From positions 17,428 to 81,427 of the forward strand of contig JAFSIQ010000029.1 in assembly GCA_017439675.1 (NCBI GenBank): a stretch of 64,000 bases of DNA, written 5' to 3'. The position numbers and the translations under genes are program-made. Positions 1 to 9,025 of this stretch are shown here, piece after piece; positions within the stretch are counted from its first letter, which is position 1; every line of letters begins with the position of its first letter. Below the pieces are notes generated by a model, which saw only the letters and a list, made by a program, of their open reading frames with translations, ran no database searches and had not been told where the DNA came from. The DNA is from Lachnospiraceae bacterium (lineage in GTDB: Bacteria > Bacillota > Clostridia > Lachnospirales > Lachnospiraceae).

Positions 1-227
1 TTTACATCCTCATCCTCTAGCTTCTCACAACCAAAGCCAGCCTTATTCACCTTTGCAACAATCTGTTCCTCGCCTACCACATTCTCATCATAAACAATTC
101 GCATGGTCTCTGTGGTGAGATTCACTTCACTTTCTGACACACCCTCTAATTTTCTTGTCACCCGTTCTACAGAAGCACTGCAAGCTGCACAGCTCATTCC
201 TGTAATGCGGTACTTTTGTTCTATCAT
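1..227 (-). CDS. copA: Copper-transporting P-type ATPase, N-terminal heavy-metal domain (truncated by window edge)
   Basis: The first 75 residues are visible; the frame stays open to the window edge. They form one heavy-metal-associated (HMA) domain with the metal-binding motif GMSCAACSASV at residues 10-20, the two Cys binding Cu(I). ATG at 227 is preceded by a strong AGGAGGT-like site (about 233-238). A stand-alone CopZ chaperone is about 68 residues, so the longer open frame favours a CopA-type exporter, which pumps Cu(I) out of the cytoplasm. The CsoR-type promoter upstream (357-385) agrees with copper-induced expression. The catalytic domain lies outside the window, so the ATPase call is inferred. 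Confidence 0.8.
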   Translation of the reverse strand, partial: MIEQKYRITGMSCAACSASVERVTRKLEGVSESEVNLTTETMRIVYDENVVGEEQIVAKVNKAGFGCEKLEDEDV

Positions 228-356
228 GATATACCTCCAGAATCTTATTCTTCTATTATTACTATTATCACATAGTGAAATAACAATTATTCTACATCGA
301 ATCACCATCAATCTACTTACATGTAATGTAGTCACTGTAATTCATTTCACACACTT

Positions 357-385
357 ATAATATACCCCCATAGGGTATGTGTCAA
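357..385 (-). promoter_or_regulatory. Sigma-A promoter of the copper gene with the operator in its spacer
   Basis: On the minus strand TTGACA (380-385) and TATTAT (357-362) are separated by exactly 17 bases. The spacer is almost wholly the CsoR-type palindrome, so repressor binding would block RNA polymerase directly. The mRNA leader to the ATG at 227 is about 120 bases; no further regulatory fold was recognised in it. Confidence 0.75.
362..378 (-). promoter_or_regulatory. CsoR-type copper operator
   Basis: The minus strand reads ATACCCTATGGGGGTAT, a pseudo-palindrome closely matching the known Firmicute CsoR site (TACCC and GGGGTA half sites). CsoR leaves DNA when it binds Cu(I). No csoR gene is visible here; the assignment rests on the motif and the copper ATPase downstream. 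Confidence 0.75.
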
Positions 386-523
386 GAAGGTCGAGTAGGC
401 TGACTCCTACTCGACTATATACTTCGTACAACATCTCGCTTATCAGCTTGATGATGTACATTCGCCAAATAGACAATTGCGTGCGAGCACGCTTGTCTAC
501 TTGGCTCATTGTATACACAAATA
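386..523. other. Intergenic stretch with a perfect hairpin and a repeat copy
   Basis: No gene is seen. A 10-bp perfect inverted repeat GTCGAGTAGG/CCTACTCGAC (390-399 and 406-415) with a 6-base loop lies just upstream of the copper promoter and has no T-run, so it does not look like a terminator. Bases 496-521 are one copy of the terminator-distal repeat also found at 20425 and 38780. Confidence 0.6.
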
Positions 524-550
524 AGCCCGACACCTTATTGATGCCGGGCT
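524..550 (-). terminator. Rho-independent terminator of the secreted protein gene at 557-1246
   Basis: Stem AGCCCG/CGGGCT (524-529, 545-550) with a 15-base loop lies just after the stop at 557. In the minus direction it runs into the modest T-rich tract TTATTTGTG. Confidence 0.6.
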
Positions 551-556
551 CTTCCT

Positions 557-1246
557 TTACTTGATATATGTCGCTCTGTTTTCTGCAGTATTATCATAAT
601 ATGTCAAGTTGCTTTCCTTTGCTGTTTTCAACAACTTCTTCATTTTCTTTTTGTATGTCTTATAAGATACTTCCTTGCCATTTACAACACAGGAGTAATA
701 ATACATTTTATATGCACCTTTTCCTGCGATATGTTTTATCTTAGGCTTTGCCATTTCTTTAGTATCCGTCGCCTTAAAAGAAATCTTTTCGATTGCCTTA
801 CCATTTTTTATCTTATAGTAATATGCACTATAAGAACCCGTTCCAGCAAAAGTAGTATACACTACACCTCTCTTCTTATAGACACCAATATTATCACCTG
901 TTAGTATACATTTTACCTTACCCTTATGGTATGTCAACAGCTTGTAATAGCCACTAGCATGACAAGCCGAATCATTTGTCAAAAGTAAATCCTTAACACC
1001 GTCTTTATTCACGTCTACAACACAAAAGCGAAAATTCTTTGTCACATTCTCACTAGACATACTACTCCACTTATATGTAGATTTTGACAATAATTTCTCA
1101 TAAGCAGCAAGTGCCTTTTTATTCTTTGCACGGTTAGACGCCGCATATGATGTAGACTGTACAGAACCAACAAACACAAGTGTCATCACTAAAACGAATG
1201 CTAAAACAATCTTTTTTGACAAACTAACTCTCTTATATTTCTCCAT
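557..1246 (-). CDS. Secreted protein of unknown function
   Basis: A 229-residue protein with a clear signal peptide: a basic N-terminus, a hydrophobic stretch at about 11-33 and a likely cleavage near SYAAS (residues 33-37). The mature part has the segment VVDVNKDGVKDLLL, which resembles the short calcium-binding-like repeats of FG-GAP/VCBS proteins, followed by Tyr- and Lys-rich sequence. The ATG has a good GAGGAGC site. It begins 16 bases after the proS stop and is probably co-transcribed with it; a terminator follows. I do not recognise a named family. It is predicted to be exported and probably stays with the cell wall because of its very basic mature sequence. Confidence 0.75.
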   Translation of the reverse strand: MEKYKRVSLSKKIVLAFVLVMTLVFVGSVQSTSYAASNRAKNKKALAAYEKLLSKSTYKWSSMSSENVTKNFRFCVVDVNKDGVKDLLLTNDSACHASGYYKLLTYHKGKVKCILTGDNIGVYKKRGVVYTTFAGTGSYSAYYYKIKNGKAIEKISFKATDTKEMAKPKIKHIAGKGAYKMYYYSCVVNGKEVSYKTYKKKMKKLLKTAKESNLTYYDNTAENRATYIK

Positions 1247-1261
1247 ACAAAAGCTCCTCTC

Positions 1262-2695
1262 TTAGTATGCTCTTCCGAAATAAACCATCTTCTTCGCTGG
1301 CTTTCCGCAGTGTACACATACAGCTCCTAATGTCTCCTGTGCAAACGGCATACAACGCGTAGAAGCACCTGTCTCCTCCTTGATTGCTTCCTCACATTCT
1401 CTCTCCTCACACCACATTGCCTTGATGAAGCCCTGCTTATTCTCAATAATGTCCGTAAATGCTTCCCATGTATCCGCGACATGCGTATTCTCTTCACGAT
1501 GCTTCAATGCCTTCTCGAACATATCCTTCTGGATAGTCTCAAGAAGTTCGCCTACCTTTGCATTGATGTCATCTAGTGAAACCTCAATCTTTTCACCTGT
1601 ATCACGGCGAACGATTAGTGCCTTGTTTGCTTCGATATCTCTTGGTCCAATCTCTACACGAAGAGGAATTCCACGCATTTCCTGCTCAGCAAACTTCCAT
1701 CCTGGATTCTTATCGGAATCATCCACCTTCACGCGGTAGTCTGACAATACACCCTTAAGCTCAAAAGCCTTTTCCAATACGCCTTCCTTCTTCTGCATAA
1801 TTGGGCAAATCATAACCTGAGTTGGAGCCACCTTAGGAGGAAGCACCAAACCGGAATTATCACCGTGAACCATAATCAATGCACCAATCAATCTAGTTGT
1901 CATACCCCATGAGGTCTGATGTACATATTCTAACTTGTTATCCTTGCTTGTATACTGAATACCAAATGCCTTTGCAAAGCCATCACCGAAATTGTGGCTA
2001 GTACCTGACTGCAACGCCTTACCATCATGCATCAATGCTTCAATGGTATAAGTAGCCTCTGCACCTGCGAATTTCTCCTTCTCTGTCTTACGTCCCTTAA
2101 CAACTGGAATGGCAAGAACCTGCTCACAGAAGTCTGCATACACATTCAACATCTGAATGGTTCTCTCTTCCGCTTCTTCCGCAGTTGCATGTGCAGTGTG
2201 TCCCTCCTGCCACAGGAACTCTCTAGAACGAAGAAATGGTCTTGTCTCTTTTTCCCAGCGAACAACAGAACACCACTGGTTATATACCTTTGGCAAATCT
2301 CTATAGGATTCTACTTCATTTGCGTAGAAATCACAGAACAAAGTCTCAGAAGTTGGTCTTACACAGAGTCTCTCCTGTAATGGATTTAAACCACCATGTG
2401 TCACCCAAGCAACCTCCGGCGCAAATCCCTCTACATGATCCTTTTCCTTCTGCAACAAGCTTTCTGGAATGAACATTGGAAGATATACATTCTCAACACC
2501 AGTTGCCTTAAAGCGAGCATCTAATTGACTCTGAATCAACTCCCAGATTGCATATCCGGCGGGCTTGATTACCATACAACCCTTCACGCTTGTATAATCA
2601 ACCAAATCTGCCTTCAACACAACATCTGTATACCATTGTGCGAAATCCTCTTCCATGGAGGTAATCTGTTCTACTAACTTCTTATCCTTCGCCAT
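1262..2695 (-). CDS. proS: Prolyl-tRNA synthetase (type 3)
   Basis: This class II aminoacyl-tRNA synthetase charges tRNA-Pro with proline using ATP. The 477-residue length, the lack of an editing insertion, and a C-terminal Cys-rich zinc-like part ([10 protein letters not shown] ... [10 protein letters not shown]) ending in Arg-Ala-Tyr identify the archaeal/eukaryote-like type 3 ProS rather than the longer bacterial type. Motifs visible include [17 protein letters not shown] and [20 protein letters not shown] chose the ATG at 2695 (MAKDKK) over an in-frame codon ten residues upstream because GGAG lies eight bases before it. No T-box was found in the short upstream gap (2696-2866). The secreted-protein gene follows 16 bases after the stop. 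Confidence 0.95.
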   Translation of the reverse strand: MAKDKKLVEQITSMEEDFAQWYTDVVLKADLVDYTSVKGCMVIKPAGYAIWELIQSQLDARFKATGVENVYLPMFIPESLLQKEKDHVEGFAPEVAWVTHGGLNPLQERLCVRPTSETLFCDFYANEVESYRDLPKVYNQWCSVVRWEKETRPFLRSREFLWQEGHTAHATAEEAEERTIQMLNVYADFCEQVLAIPVVKGRKTEKEKFAGAEATYTIEALMHDGKALQSGTSHNFGDGFAKAFGIQYTSKDNKLEYVHQTSWGMTTRLIGALIMVHGDNSGLVLPPKVAPTQVMICPIMQKKEGVLEKAFELKGVLSDYRVKVDDSDKNPGWKFAEQEMRGIPLRVEIGPRDIEANKALIVRRDTGEKIEVSLDDINAKVGELLETIQKDMFEKALKHREENTHVADTWEAFTDIIENKQGFIKAMWCEERECEEAIKEETGASTRCMPFAQETLGAVCVHCGKPAKKMVYFGRAY

Positions 2696-2866
2696 CTCTT
2701 TATCTCCTTCTATTCCATTCCACAAATCTCTGTGGAACTTATTTCCTTGCTGAACGCAAATTCCACGTTCCGTGCATCACCGCCCGATGTGAATATCTTT
2801 CTCTGCAAACATCAAACGATATACATCTGACATTATATCTTCATTGTTTCCCATTTGCAAGTGCAT

Positions 2867-3925
2867 TTACTCTACTTTCTCACTGGCAAACCGATATAAT
2901 TCCATTCCAATCAAAACTCCCGCCGGACCCAAAATAAAACCTATAACGCCAAACAACTGAAATCCTACATACATACTAAGCAAAGTCAGTATTGGTGGAA
3001 GTCCCGTTTTGCTCCCTATCATTTTAGGCTCTGTAGTCTGACGAATCACCACACAGCCCACGTACGCAACTCCAACCACCAACGCTTTTCCAATCTCACC
3101 GCTTATGAGCAAAAAAATGGCATAGGGAATTAAAAACAAGCCTGCTCCCAACACCGGCAACGCATCCGCCACAGCCACTAATGGACCAAGCACTAGATAA
3201 TACGGTTGCCCAATCAGCAAAAACGCAAGCGTGCAAAGTATGCCATCCAACAACATAATCAATCCCTGCGCCTTCAGATATGCCTTCACAGTTTCCCTAC
3301 ACGTCCCCATGGCATGGCAGACACATTTCCCCCACTCGGTCTGTATCATTTTTCCTCGAATTTTTTCATAATCCTGAATCAGAAAAAAGGTAGCCATTAC
3401 AGTAACTATTATTTCAAACACCAGACCGAACAATTTGCCTGCAGCTTGTACAGAATAGGTAGTCACCTTCGGAATCCACTCCGTCACCGATTGCGTCCAC
3501 GAATTATCACCTATCGCCGGCATGGAATCCACAAAAAATGCTTCCACATATCCAAAACTTACTCCCCGGTCCATCCGCAGCAAAGAATCGATACGAAGGC
3601 AGCAATCCTGCACCACACAAACTAATTTTGCTTGATAAAATGGAAGATTCAGCCATATACTTTCGCACTGGTCAAACAGATAACGAAACAACATGCAAAA
3701 GATAATCAGCACAAAGGCATAAAATCCAACCACCGACAATGCTAGCAACCATTTTTTCTTTCTCCCTTCCCACACATCGGAATTTCGATATATCTTTCTC
3801 AAAAGAGGATACAACACAAGAGAAACAACACTAGCAATTACAAAAGGAACAACCAGTGGTAGCAAAAAACGAAAGCTTAAGTAAATAGCTACCGTAATCA
3901 CTACAATAAGTACCATTTTTTTCAA
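2867..3925 (-). CDS. YtvI-like integral membrane protein (AI-2E/PerM permease superfamily)
   Basis: A hydrophobic protein of about 352 residues with around seven membrane segments and the family pattern of a long central region followed by a conserved C-terminal membrane block (LVVGVAYVGCVVIRQTTEPK, then GLPPILTLLSMYVGFQLFG). In Clostridia and Bacilli the sporulation protein YtvI is of this size and type; its biochemical role is not settled. Translation probably starts at TTG 3925: AAGGAGG sits six bases before it, whereas the ATG at 3931 directly abuts the ribosome site and an earlier in-frame TTG at 3958 lies inside the terminator of the preceding gene. The stop is followed by the proS upstream region. 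Confidence 0.75.
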   Translation of the reverse strand: MKKMVLIVVITVAIYLSFRFLLPLVVPFVIASVVSLVLYPLLRKIYRNSDVWEGRKKKWLLALSVVGFYAFVLIIFCMLFRYLFDQCESIWLNLPFYQAKLVCVVQDCCLRIDSLLRMDRGVSFGYVEAFFVDSMPAIGDNSWTQSVTEWIPKVTTYSVQAAGKLFGLVFEIIVTVMATFFLIQDYEKIRGKMIQTEWGKCVCHAMGTCRETVKAYLKAQGLIMLLDGILCTLAFLLIGQPYYLVLGPLVAVADALPVLGAGLFLIPYAIFLLISGEIGKALVVGVAYVGCVVIRQTTEPKMIGSKTGLPPILTLLSMYVGFQLFGVIGFILGPAGVLIGMELYRFASEKVE

Positions 3926-3955
3926 ACTCATCCTCCTTCCATATTCAAACAAAAA

Positions 3956-4003
3956 CAACCTATAGACAGAACAAATATGTAAATTCGTCCTATCTATAGG
4001 TTG
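3956..4003 (-). terminator. Strong Rho-independent terminator of the pseudouridine synthase gene
   Basis: Arms CAACCTATAGA and TCTATAGGTTG (mutually complementary, 3993-4003 and 3956-3966) are followed on the minus strand by TTTTTGTTT. It separates the gene at 4027-4728 from the YtvI-like gene. Confidence 0.85.
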
Positions 4004-4026
4004 CCCTCTTTTTCCTAGTTCATACT

Positions 4027-4728
4027 TTAAAATTCATCTAGTTCAATCACATCAAATGCTTCCCCTTCCGGCTCGCATTTGAATACCATATGCTCACCAG
4101 TTGTCGGATGTTCAAACTCCAAACGTGTTGCAAACAATGCAATCTGCATATAACGCCGCTTCGTCTTTGCAAAACGTGGATTGTACTTGGTATCTCCATA
4201 GATTCCCGCATCTCTGCTGGCCATCTGCACCCGAATCTGATGGTGTCTTCCAGTAATTAGCTGAATCAATACATACGTGAGAATGCCCTCGTCCGTTTCC
4301 ATCACATCTAGTACTTCATAATCCAGCTCTGCTCTTTTCGCTCCTTTGGCGCCCTTTTGCACCACCTTTGACATGTTGGTCTTTCCATCCTTCACCAGAT
4401 AATCGGTCAAAGTTCCACTTTCATCTGGCAACTCCCCTGTCAGGACTGCCTGATAAAACTTAATCATACCTCCATCCTGTACTTGGTCAGACAAATCCGC
4501 TGCTGATTCCTGGCTCTTGGCAAACACCATAATTCCACCTACCGGTCGGTCTAAGCGATGTACCATTGCAAGGTATGGTTCCTCCTCCATCTCTTCCTTT
4601 TCAAAAATATAGTTTTTCAAATAGCTAAGCAAATCTGTATCGTGACTCTTATCCCCCTGTGCCGGCATGCCGTAGGGTTTCACGCACACGATTATATCTG
4701 CATCCTCATATAGTATGTCAACCTTCAT
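4027..4728 (-). CDS. RluA-family pseudouridine synthase (no S4 domain)
   Basis: A 233-residue enzyme that isomerises a uridine in RNA to pseudouridine. The family signature HRLDRPVGGIMVFAKS (about residues 57-72) holds the catalytic Asp, and the C-terminal LITGRHHQIRVQMA motif is typical of RluA/RluD members. There is no N-terminal S4 RNA-binding domain, so the target (23S rRNA or tRNA) cannot be told. It is monocistronic, with a strong terminator after it. Confidence 0.88.
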   Translation of the reverse strand: MKVDILYEDADIIVCVKPYGMPAQGDKSHDTDLLSYLKNYIFEKEEMEEEPYLAMVHRLDRPVGGIMVFAKSQESAADLSDQVQDGGMIKFYQAVLTGELPDESGTLTDYLVKDGKTNMSKVVQKGAKGAKRAELDYEVLDVMETDEGILTYVLIQLITGRHHQIRVQMASRDAGIYGDTKYNPRFAKTKRRYMQIALFATRLEFEHPTTGEHMVFKCEPEGEAFDVIELDEF

Positions 4729-4799
4729 CTACAAGACTCCCTTCCATCTCCTATTGCCTATTTTATGGAGCATACCATTATCCACCTTATTTTACAAGT

Positions 4800-5474
4800 C
4801 TAATCCCGAAATCGGTATCCTATCCCCCAAACCGTTTCGATATAACGAGGATTGGTAATGTCATCCTCTATCTTCTGTCTCAGCTTCTTCACATAGGCAG
4901 TCACAGAAGTATAAAATCCTGACTCCAATGTGTCTTTCCAGACAGCACAATAGATTTCCTCCTTTGTCAAAGCCCGTCCAAGATTCTGTGCCATAAAAAG
5001 TAAAACCTCATACTCCTTAGATGTCATAATAATCTCTCGATTTCGCAAATACACCCGACGACAAAAAGCATCTATTTTCAAATCACCTACTTCTAGTACA
5101 CCAAAAGGTCGTACTAATCTCTGATACCGTTTGATATGTGCCTGTATCCGCGCCATAAGCTCGCCCTGCAAACAAGGTTTAACTATAAAATCATCGATTT
5201 CGCTTTTAAAAACCTTAACCTTTTCCCATTCGTCGTCCTTATCTGACAACACAATAATTGGAACCTGTGTGTACTTTCTGAGACGCGCTACTGTTTGACA
5301 ACAGACATCCCACTTATCACACTCAAGCAAAATGAGACTATACTGTTCTAAATCATTCTCATAATCTACAATAGCAATCTCTTTCTCGAAGACCTGATAA
5401 TCCCCTAGCCCAAGGTAATCCTTTACCCAGTCATCCTCTTTTTTCATTTCCTGTAACAATAAAATATTGTACAT
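4800..5474 (-). CDS. Orphan OmpR-type response regulator with an atypical receiver
   Basis: The 224-residue protein has a receiver-like domain (about 1-120) and a winged-helix DNA-binding domain (about 130-224; note TSKEYEVLLFMAQNLGRALTKE and the end RYIETVWGIGYRF). The receiver lacks key residues. The acidic pair expected near residues 8-9 reads Gln-Glu, and the phospho-acceptor position in YSLILLECDKW is Glu51 rather than Asp; the conserved Lys of the IVKP motif is present. It therefore probably acts without normal phosphorylation. No histidine kinase gene is adjacent. Start at 5474 (MYNILLL) was chosen because AAAGGGG lies eight bases upstream; an in-frame start ten codons earlier lacks such a site. 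Confidence 0.85.
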   Translation of the reverse strand: MYNILLLQEMKKEDDWVKDYLGLGDYQVFEKEIAIVDYENDLEQYSLILLECDKWDVCCQTVARLRKYTQVPIIVLSDKDDEWEKVKVFKSEIDDFIVKPCLQGELMARIQAHIKRYQRLVRPFGVLEVGDLKIDAFCRRVYLRNREIIMTSKEYEVLLFMAQNLGRALTKEEIYCAVWKDTLESGFYTSVTAYVKKLRQKIEDDITNPRYIETVWGIGYRFRD

Positions 5475-5594
5475 TAAAAAAACCCCTTTCTTTATTAACG
5501 ACAAGGGAACAAAAATGAATAAATAATTTGGATTGGTTCGTGAACGCCGTCCTATGACCGCGTCAAAAGAAGTGCAATTAAGATAATATATACA

Positions 5595-5621
5595 AGCTGG
5601 AAATTCTAAGATTTCCAGCTT
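5595..5621 (-). terminator. Terminator of murA
   Basis: Perfect stem AAGCTGGAAAT/ATTTCCAGCTT with a 5-base loop lies 18 bases after the murA stop; the minus-strand tail is TGTATATATT. Confidence 0.75.
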
Positions 5622-5638
5622 ATTATCAAAAAGATTCG

Positions 5639-6940
5639 TTAAACTGCTTTCAGTTTGAACTTTTGAATTTCTTTGTCTGTTTCTACCACCGCAATCTGTC
5701 CACCCAAGTTACGAATCTTCGCATCAAAATCTTCATATCCACGAAGAATGTACTTGATATCCTCTACCACAGTGAAGCCTTCTGCCGACAAAGCTGCAAT
5801 TACGAGAGCTGCTCCCGCTCTCAAATCCGGTGCCACCACATTGGCACCCACGAATCCTTCCACACCGTCAATGATAGCAGTGTTACCTTCTACCTTGATC
5901 TGACCACCCATGCGGAACAATTCGTCTACATACTTAAAGCGATTTTCAAAAATACTTTCCGTAATAATAGATGTTCCTTCTGACAACGCCAATACCACTG
6001 CCATCTGTGGCTGCATATCCGTTGGGAATCCCGGATATGGCAATGTCTTAATATTCGTAGAACGCAATCTATGATTACTTACTACTCGAACAGAATCATC
6101 ATATTCCATGACAACTGCTCCGATTTCCTTCAACTTAGAGGTGATTGCTTCTAAATGCTTTGGAATTACATTCTTAATTGTAATGTCACCCTTTGTTGCG
6201 GCTGCCGCAACCATGAAAGTTCCAGCCTCTATCTGATCCGGAATAATAGAATACTCCGTACCTTTCAATTTCTCAACACCACGAATACGAATCACATCGG
6301 TACCTGCACCTTTAATATTCGCGCCCATACTGTTCAAAAAGTTTGCCACATCAACAATATGCGGTTCCTTCGCCGCATTCTCGATGGTAGTCTTACCTTC
6401 TGCAAGAACTGCTGCCATCATAACATTGATGGTTGCCCCTACAGAAACCACATCCATGTAAATGTGATTACCAACTAAACGTTCCGCCTCTACGTGAATC
6501 ATGCTACTGTGGATGTCCACTTCTGCACCTAATGCCTTAAAGCCCTTGATATGCAAATCAATCGGTCTGCTACCAATATTACATCCTCCCGGCAATGCTA
6601 CGCTAGAACGCTTATACTTTCCGAGCATCGCACCTAACAAATAGTAAGACGCACGAATTTTACGAATAAACTCATCATCCACACAATTGTCTGCATGCGG
6701 GTTGATGGTTCCACCACAAATCTTAACTGTATGTTCATCTATATATTTCACTCTTGCACCAATTCCTTGAATTGCCTGCAACAGTACTCTTGTATCTCTT
6801 ACGTTAGGAACGTTGTCAATTATAACTTCTTCATCAGTCATAATTGCCGCCGCTAAAATTCCAAGGGCTGCATTCTTTGCTCCTGCAATCGAAACCTCTC
6901 CAACTAATGGAGTGCCTCCCTTTATTACATATTGCTCCAT
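5639..6940 (-). CDS. murA: UDP-N-acetylglucosamine 1-carboxyvinyltransferase
   Basis: MurA transfers enolpyruvate from PEP to UDP-GlcNAc, the first committed step of peptidoglycan synthesis, in the cytoplasm. The 433-residue length fits the family. The N-terminal GAKNAALGILAAA motif (20-32) and the active-site loop LPGGCNIGSRPIDLH are present. The catalytic Cys120 is the residue attacked by fosfomycin, so the enzyme is predicted to be sensitive. ATG at 6940 has a GAGGTG site. The gene stands alone with its own terminator. Many clostridia carry two murA paralogues; which one this is cannot be told. Confidence 0.95.
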   Translation of the reverse strand: MEQYVIKGGTPLVGEVSIAGAKNAALGILAAAIMTDEEVIIDNVPNVRDTRVLLQAIQGIGARVKYIDEHTVKICGGTINPHADNCVDDEFIRKIRASYYLLGAMLGKYKRSSVALPGGCNIGSRPIDLHIKGFKALGAEVDIHSSMIHVEAERLVGNHIYMDVVSVGATINVMMAAVLAEGKTTIENAAKEPHIVDVANFLNSMGANIKGAGTDVIRIRGVEKLKGTEYSIIPDQIEAGTFMVAAAATKGDITIKNVIPKHLEAITSKLKEIGAVVMEYDDSVRVVSNHRLRSTNIKTLPYPGFPTDMQPQMAVVLALSEGTSIITESIFENRFKYVDELFRMGGQIKVEGNTAIIDGVEGFVGANVVAPDLRAGAALVIAALSAEGFTVVEDIKYILRGYEDFDAKIRNLGGQIAVVETDKEIQKFKLKAV

Positions 6941-7108
6941 ATTGCACCTCGTGTATGGTTTCTGCCTACATAATTGCAGACGTAATTACTATAATTATAG
7001 CACGAAACTCCATTTTGTAAACATTTTTTGTATTCTATGTGAAAAAACATCACAAATTTGCACCCAAACAATGCAGAATAATACAAAAAAATGTACCCTT
7101 TTTCACAA

Positions 7109-7543
7109 TCATCCCAACTCTTCGCCCTGATTCTCTGCCTCACAATAAACACAACGATAGGTACGTTTTTCTCTATCTGTCAGCTTGAATATCTGCTTCA
7201 CACTTTGCTCTGTGGTGGTAATGCAACGAGGGTTTTTACATTTTACAATATTGACAATTTGTTCTGGTAATTCCACTTTTTTCTTTTCTACCGTCACCCC
7301 ATCCTTGATAATGCTGACAGAAATATCTGGGTCCACATAACCCAATACATCCAAATTGATATCATAATCTGGATGGTCAATTTTCAAAATGTCTTTTCTT
7401 CCCATCTTATGACTTGTAGCATTCTTAATGATTGCCACAGAACAATCCAACTTGTCCAACCCCAAATATTTGTATACTAGCATCGCCTTACCTGCGGTAA
7501 TATGATCTAACACAATTCCATTCTGGATACTATCAATATTCAT
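7109..7543 (-). CDS. pyrI: Aspartate carbamoyltransferase regulatory subunit
   Basis: A 144-residue subunit that binds nucleotide effectors and regulates the PyrB catalytic subunit. The N-terminal part matches the allosteric domain (IQNGIVLDHITAGKAM, residues 6-21), and the C-terminal zinc domain has the Cys pairs CKNPRC and CVYC that hold one zinc and contact PyrB. It starts 30 bases after the pyrB stop, so the two are one operon and should form the dodecameric ATCase. Confidence 0.95.
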   Translation of the reverse strand: MNIDSIQNGIVLDHITAGKAMLVYKYLGLDKLDCSVAIIKNATSHKMGRKDILKIDHPDYDINLDVLGYVDPDISVSIIKDGVTVEKKKVELPEQIVNIVKCKNPRCITTTEQSVKQIFKLTDREKRTYRCVYCEAENQGEELG

Positions 7544-7573
7544 AACACAAATCCATCCTTTCCCTATTCTCGT

Positions 7574-8497
7574 CTATTCAACCTTTCCCATTCCCAACAT
7601 CATCATGATAAGTGCCATTCGGACAAACTTGCCATTCAACGCCTGCCGGAAATAACATGCTCGTGGATCATCATCCACTTCCACCGCAATTTCATTTACC
7701 CTTGGCAACGGATGCAGAATACTCAAATTTTCCTTTGCCTTCTTCAGCTTTGGCATATCCAAAATATAAGTATCCTTCAATCGGATATAGTCTGCCTCAT
7801 TGAAGAAACGCTCCTTCTGAACCCTCGTCATATACAAAACATCCAAACGATCAATCACCTCATCGATGGTTCGAACCTGTTCAAAGGTCATGCCTTCCTT
7901 TCCAAACACTTCCTCCTTGAGATAATTTGGTATCTCTAACTCTTCCGGCGAAATCATAATATAAGTTACATTTTCATAACGGGACAACGCTTTAATCAAG
8001 GAATGTACCGTTCTACCAAACTTCAGGTCACCACAAAATCCAACTGTAATATTGTCAAGGCGACCTTTCTCTCTACGAATTGTAAGCAAGTCTGTCAAAG
8101 TCTGTGTCGGATGATTATGTCCTCCATCACCGGCATTTATAATCGGAGAATCTGACTTCATGGATGCCAAAAATGGTGCGCCCTCCTTCGGATGTCGCAT
8201 GGCAATAATGTCCGCGTAACAGGACACAACCTTCACCGTATCCGACACACTCTCTCCCTTAGTAGAAGAAGAGGAATCTGCCGAAGAAAAACCAAGTACA
8301 TTACCGCCTAGTTCCATCATAGCTGCTTCAAAGCTCAATCGGGTTCTCGTACTTGGTTCAAAAAATAAGGTTGCCAATTTCTTACCTTCGCAAACCTTTG
8401 CATATCGCTTCTTATTCTCAATAATATGATCTGCCAAATCAAGCAAATCATCAATCTCCTTCACACTCAAATCCATTGGGTCAATTAAATGTCTCAT
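7574..8497 (-). CDS. pyrB: Aspartate carbamoyltransferase catalytic subunit
   Basis: PyrB condenses carbamoyl phosphate and aspartate to carbamoyl aspartate in pyrimidine synthesis. In the 307-residue protein the carbamoyl-phosphate loop [16 protein letters not shown] (45-60), the HPTQ motif and the C-terminal HPLPRVNEI motif are intact. ATG at 8497 was chosen because AGGAGG lies six bases upstream; in-frame codons further upstream would run into the preceding gene. It is followed by pyrI and preceded 16 bases earlier by the end of a small membrane-protein gene. Confidence 0.96.
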   Translation of the reverse strand: MRHLIDPMDLSVKEIDDLLDLADHIIENKKRYAKVCEGKKLATLFFEPSTRTRLSFEAAMMELGGNVLGFSSADSSSSTKGESVSDTVKVVSCYADIIAMRHPKEGAPFLASMKSDSPIINAGDGGHNHPTQTLTDLLTIRREKGRLDNITVGFCGDLKFGRTVHSLIKALSRYENVTYIMISPEELEIPNYLKEEVFGKEGMTFEQVRTIDEVIDRLDVLYMTRVQKERFFNEADYIRLKDTYILDMPKLKKAKENLSILHPLPRVNEIAVEVDDDPRACYFRQALNGKFVRMALIMMMLGMGKVE

Positions 8498-8513
8498 ATC
8501 GTTCCTCCTTCTT

Positions 8514-8990
8514 CTATCCCTTTTCTGGAATATTGTGATCCCAGAAATAACTCTCAGCCTGTGCTCTCTGTTCCTTTGCACATCGCAATACATATTGCTT
8601 TTTATTCGCATACACACGAATCTGTACTGTGCTTATCTCGTCATTGATAATCTTATAAGCATGTATCCGATTCCATTCCAAATATGTGGTTCCAATAAAC
8701 ACACCAATAGGTGCAATTCCACTTTGCATCCGACTATTAAAAAATATCAACAGTACAAACACCACCAAGGTCGGTAAAAAACGGTAATTATCCTGATATA
8801 GCATAAGTGCAATTAACAATAATGCCACATTGACATATATTATCTCCAATGGTCCTGTCTGTCTGCCATACCTACTGCTAATGGTTATCTCTTTCTGTTT
8901 ATCTATGGTTGAAAATGCAATAACAGCCGCCATACCAAATCCCAAAAACAGTATTACCGCAGCCGCATCCAGCCAAACATCTATCTTCAC
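8514..8990 (-). CDS. Small membrane protein of unknown function
   Basis: A 158-residue protein with about four hydrophobic segments: 10-25, 50-66, 70-85 and a weaker one near 92-105. The soluble C-terminal part (about 105-158) contains [21 protein letters not shown]. The GTG start at 8990 has GGAG eight bases upstream. It ends 16 bases before pyrB and is probably the first gene of that operon. Nothing suggests it transports a pyrimidine: it is too small and has no transporter motif. I do not recognise the family. Confidence 0.6.
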   Translation of the reverse strand: MKIDVWLDAAAVILFLGFGMAAVIAFSTIDKQKEITISSRYGRQTGPLEIIYVNVALLLIALMLYQDNYRFLPTLVVFVLLIFFNSRMQSGIAPIGVFIGTTYLEWNRIHAYKIINDEISTVQIRVYANKKQYVLRCAKEQRAQAESYFWDHNIPEKG

Positions 8991-9025
8991 TTAGTTCACT
9001 CCAACTCTTATCTCAAAACATCACT

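Noticed and set aside
1-227. Stand-alone CopZ copper chaperone
   Set aside because: The frame stays open beyond 75 codons, longer than CopZ, so a P-type ATPase is preferred; the window edge prevents proof.
2696-2866. Possible T-box upstream of proS
   Set aside because: No AGGGTGGAACCGCG-like box and too little space for stem I and terminator.
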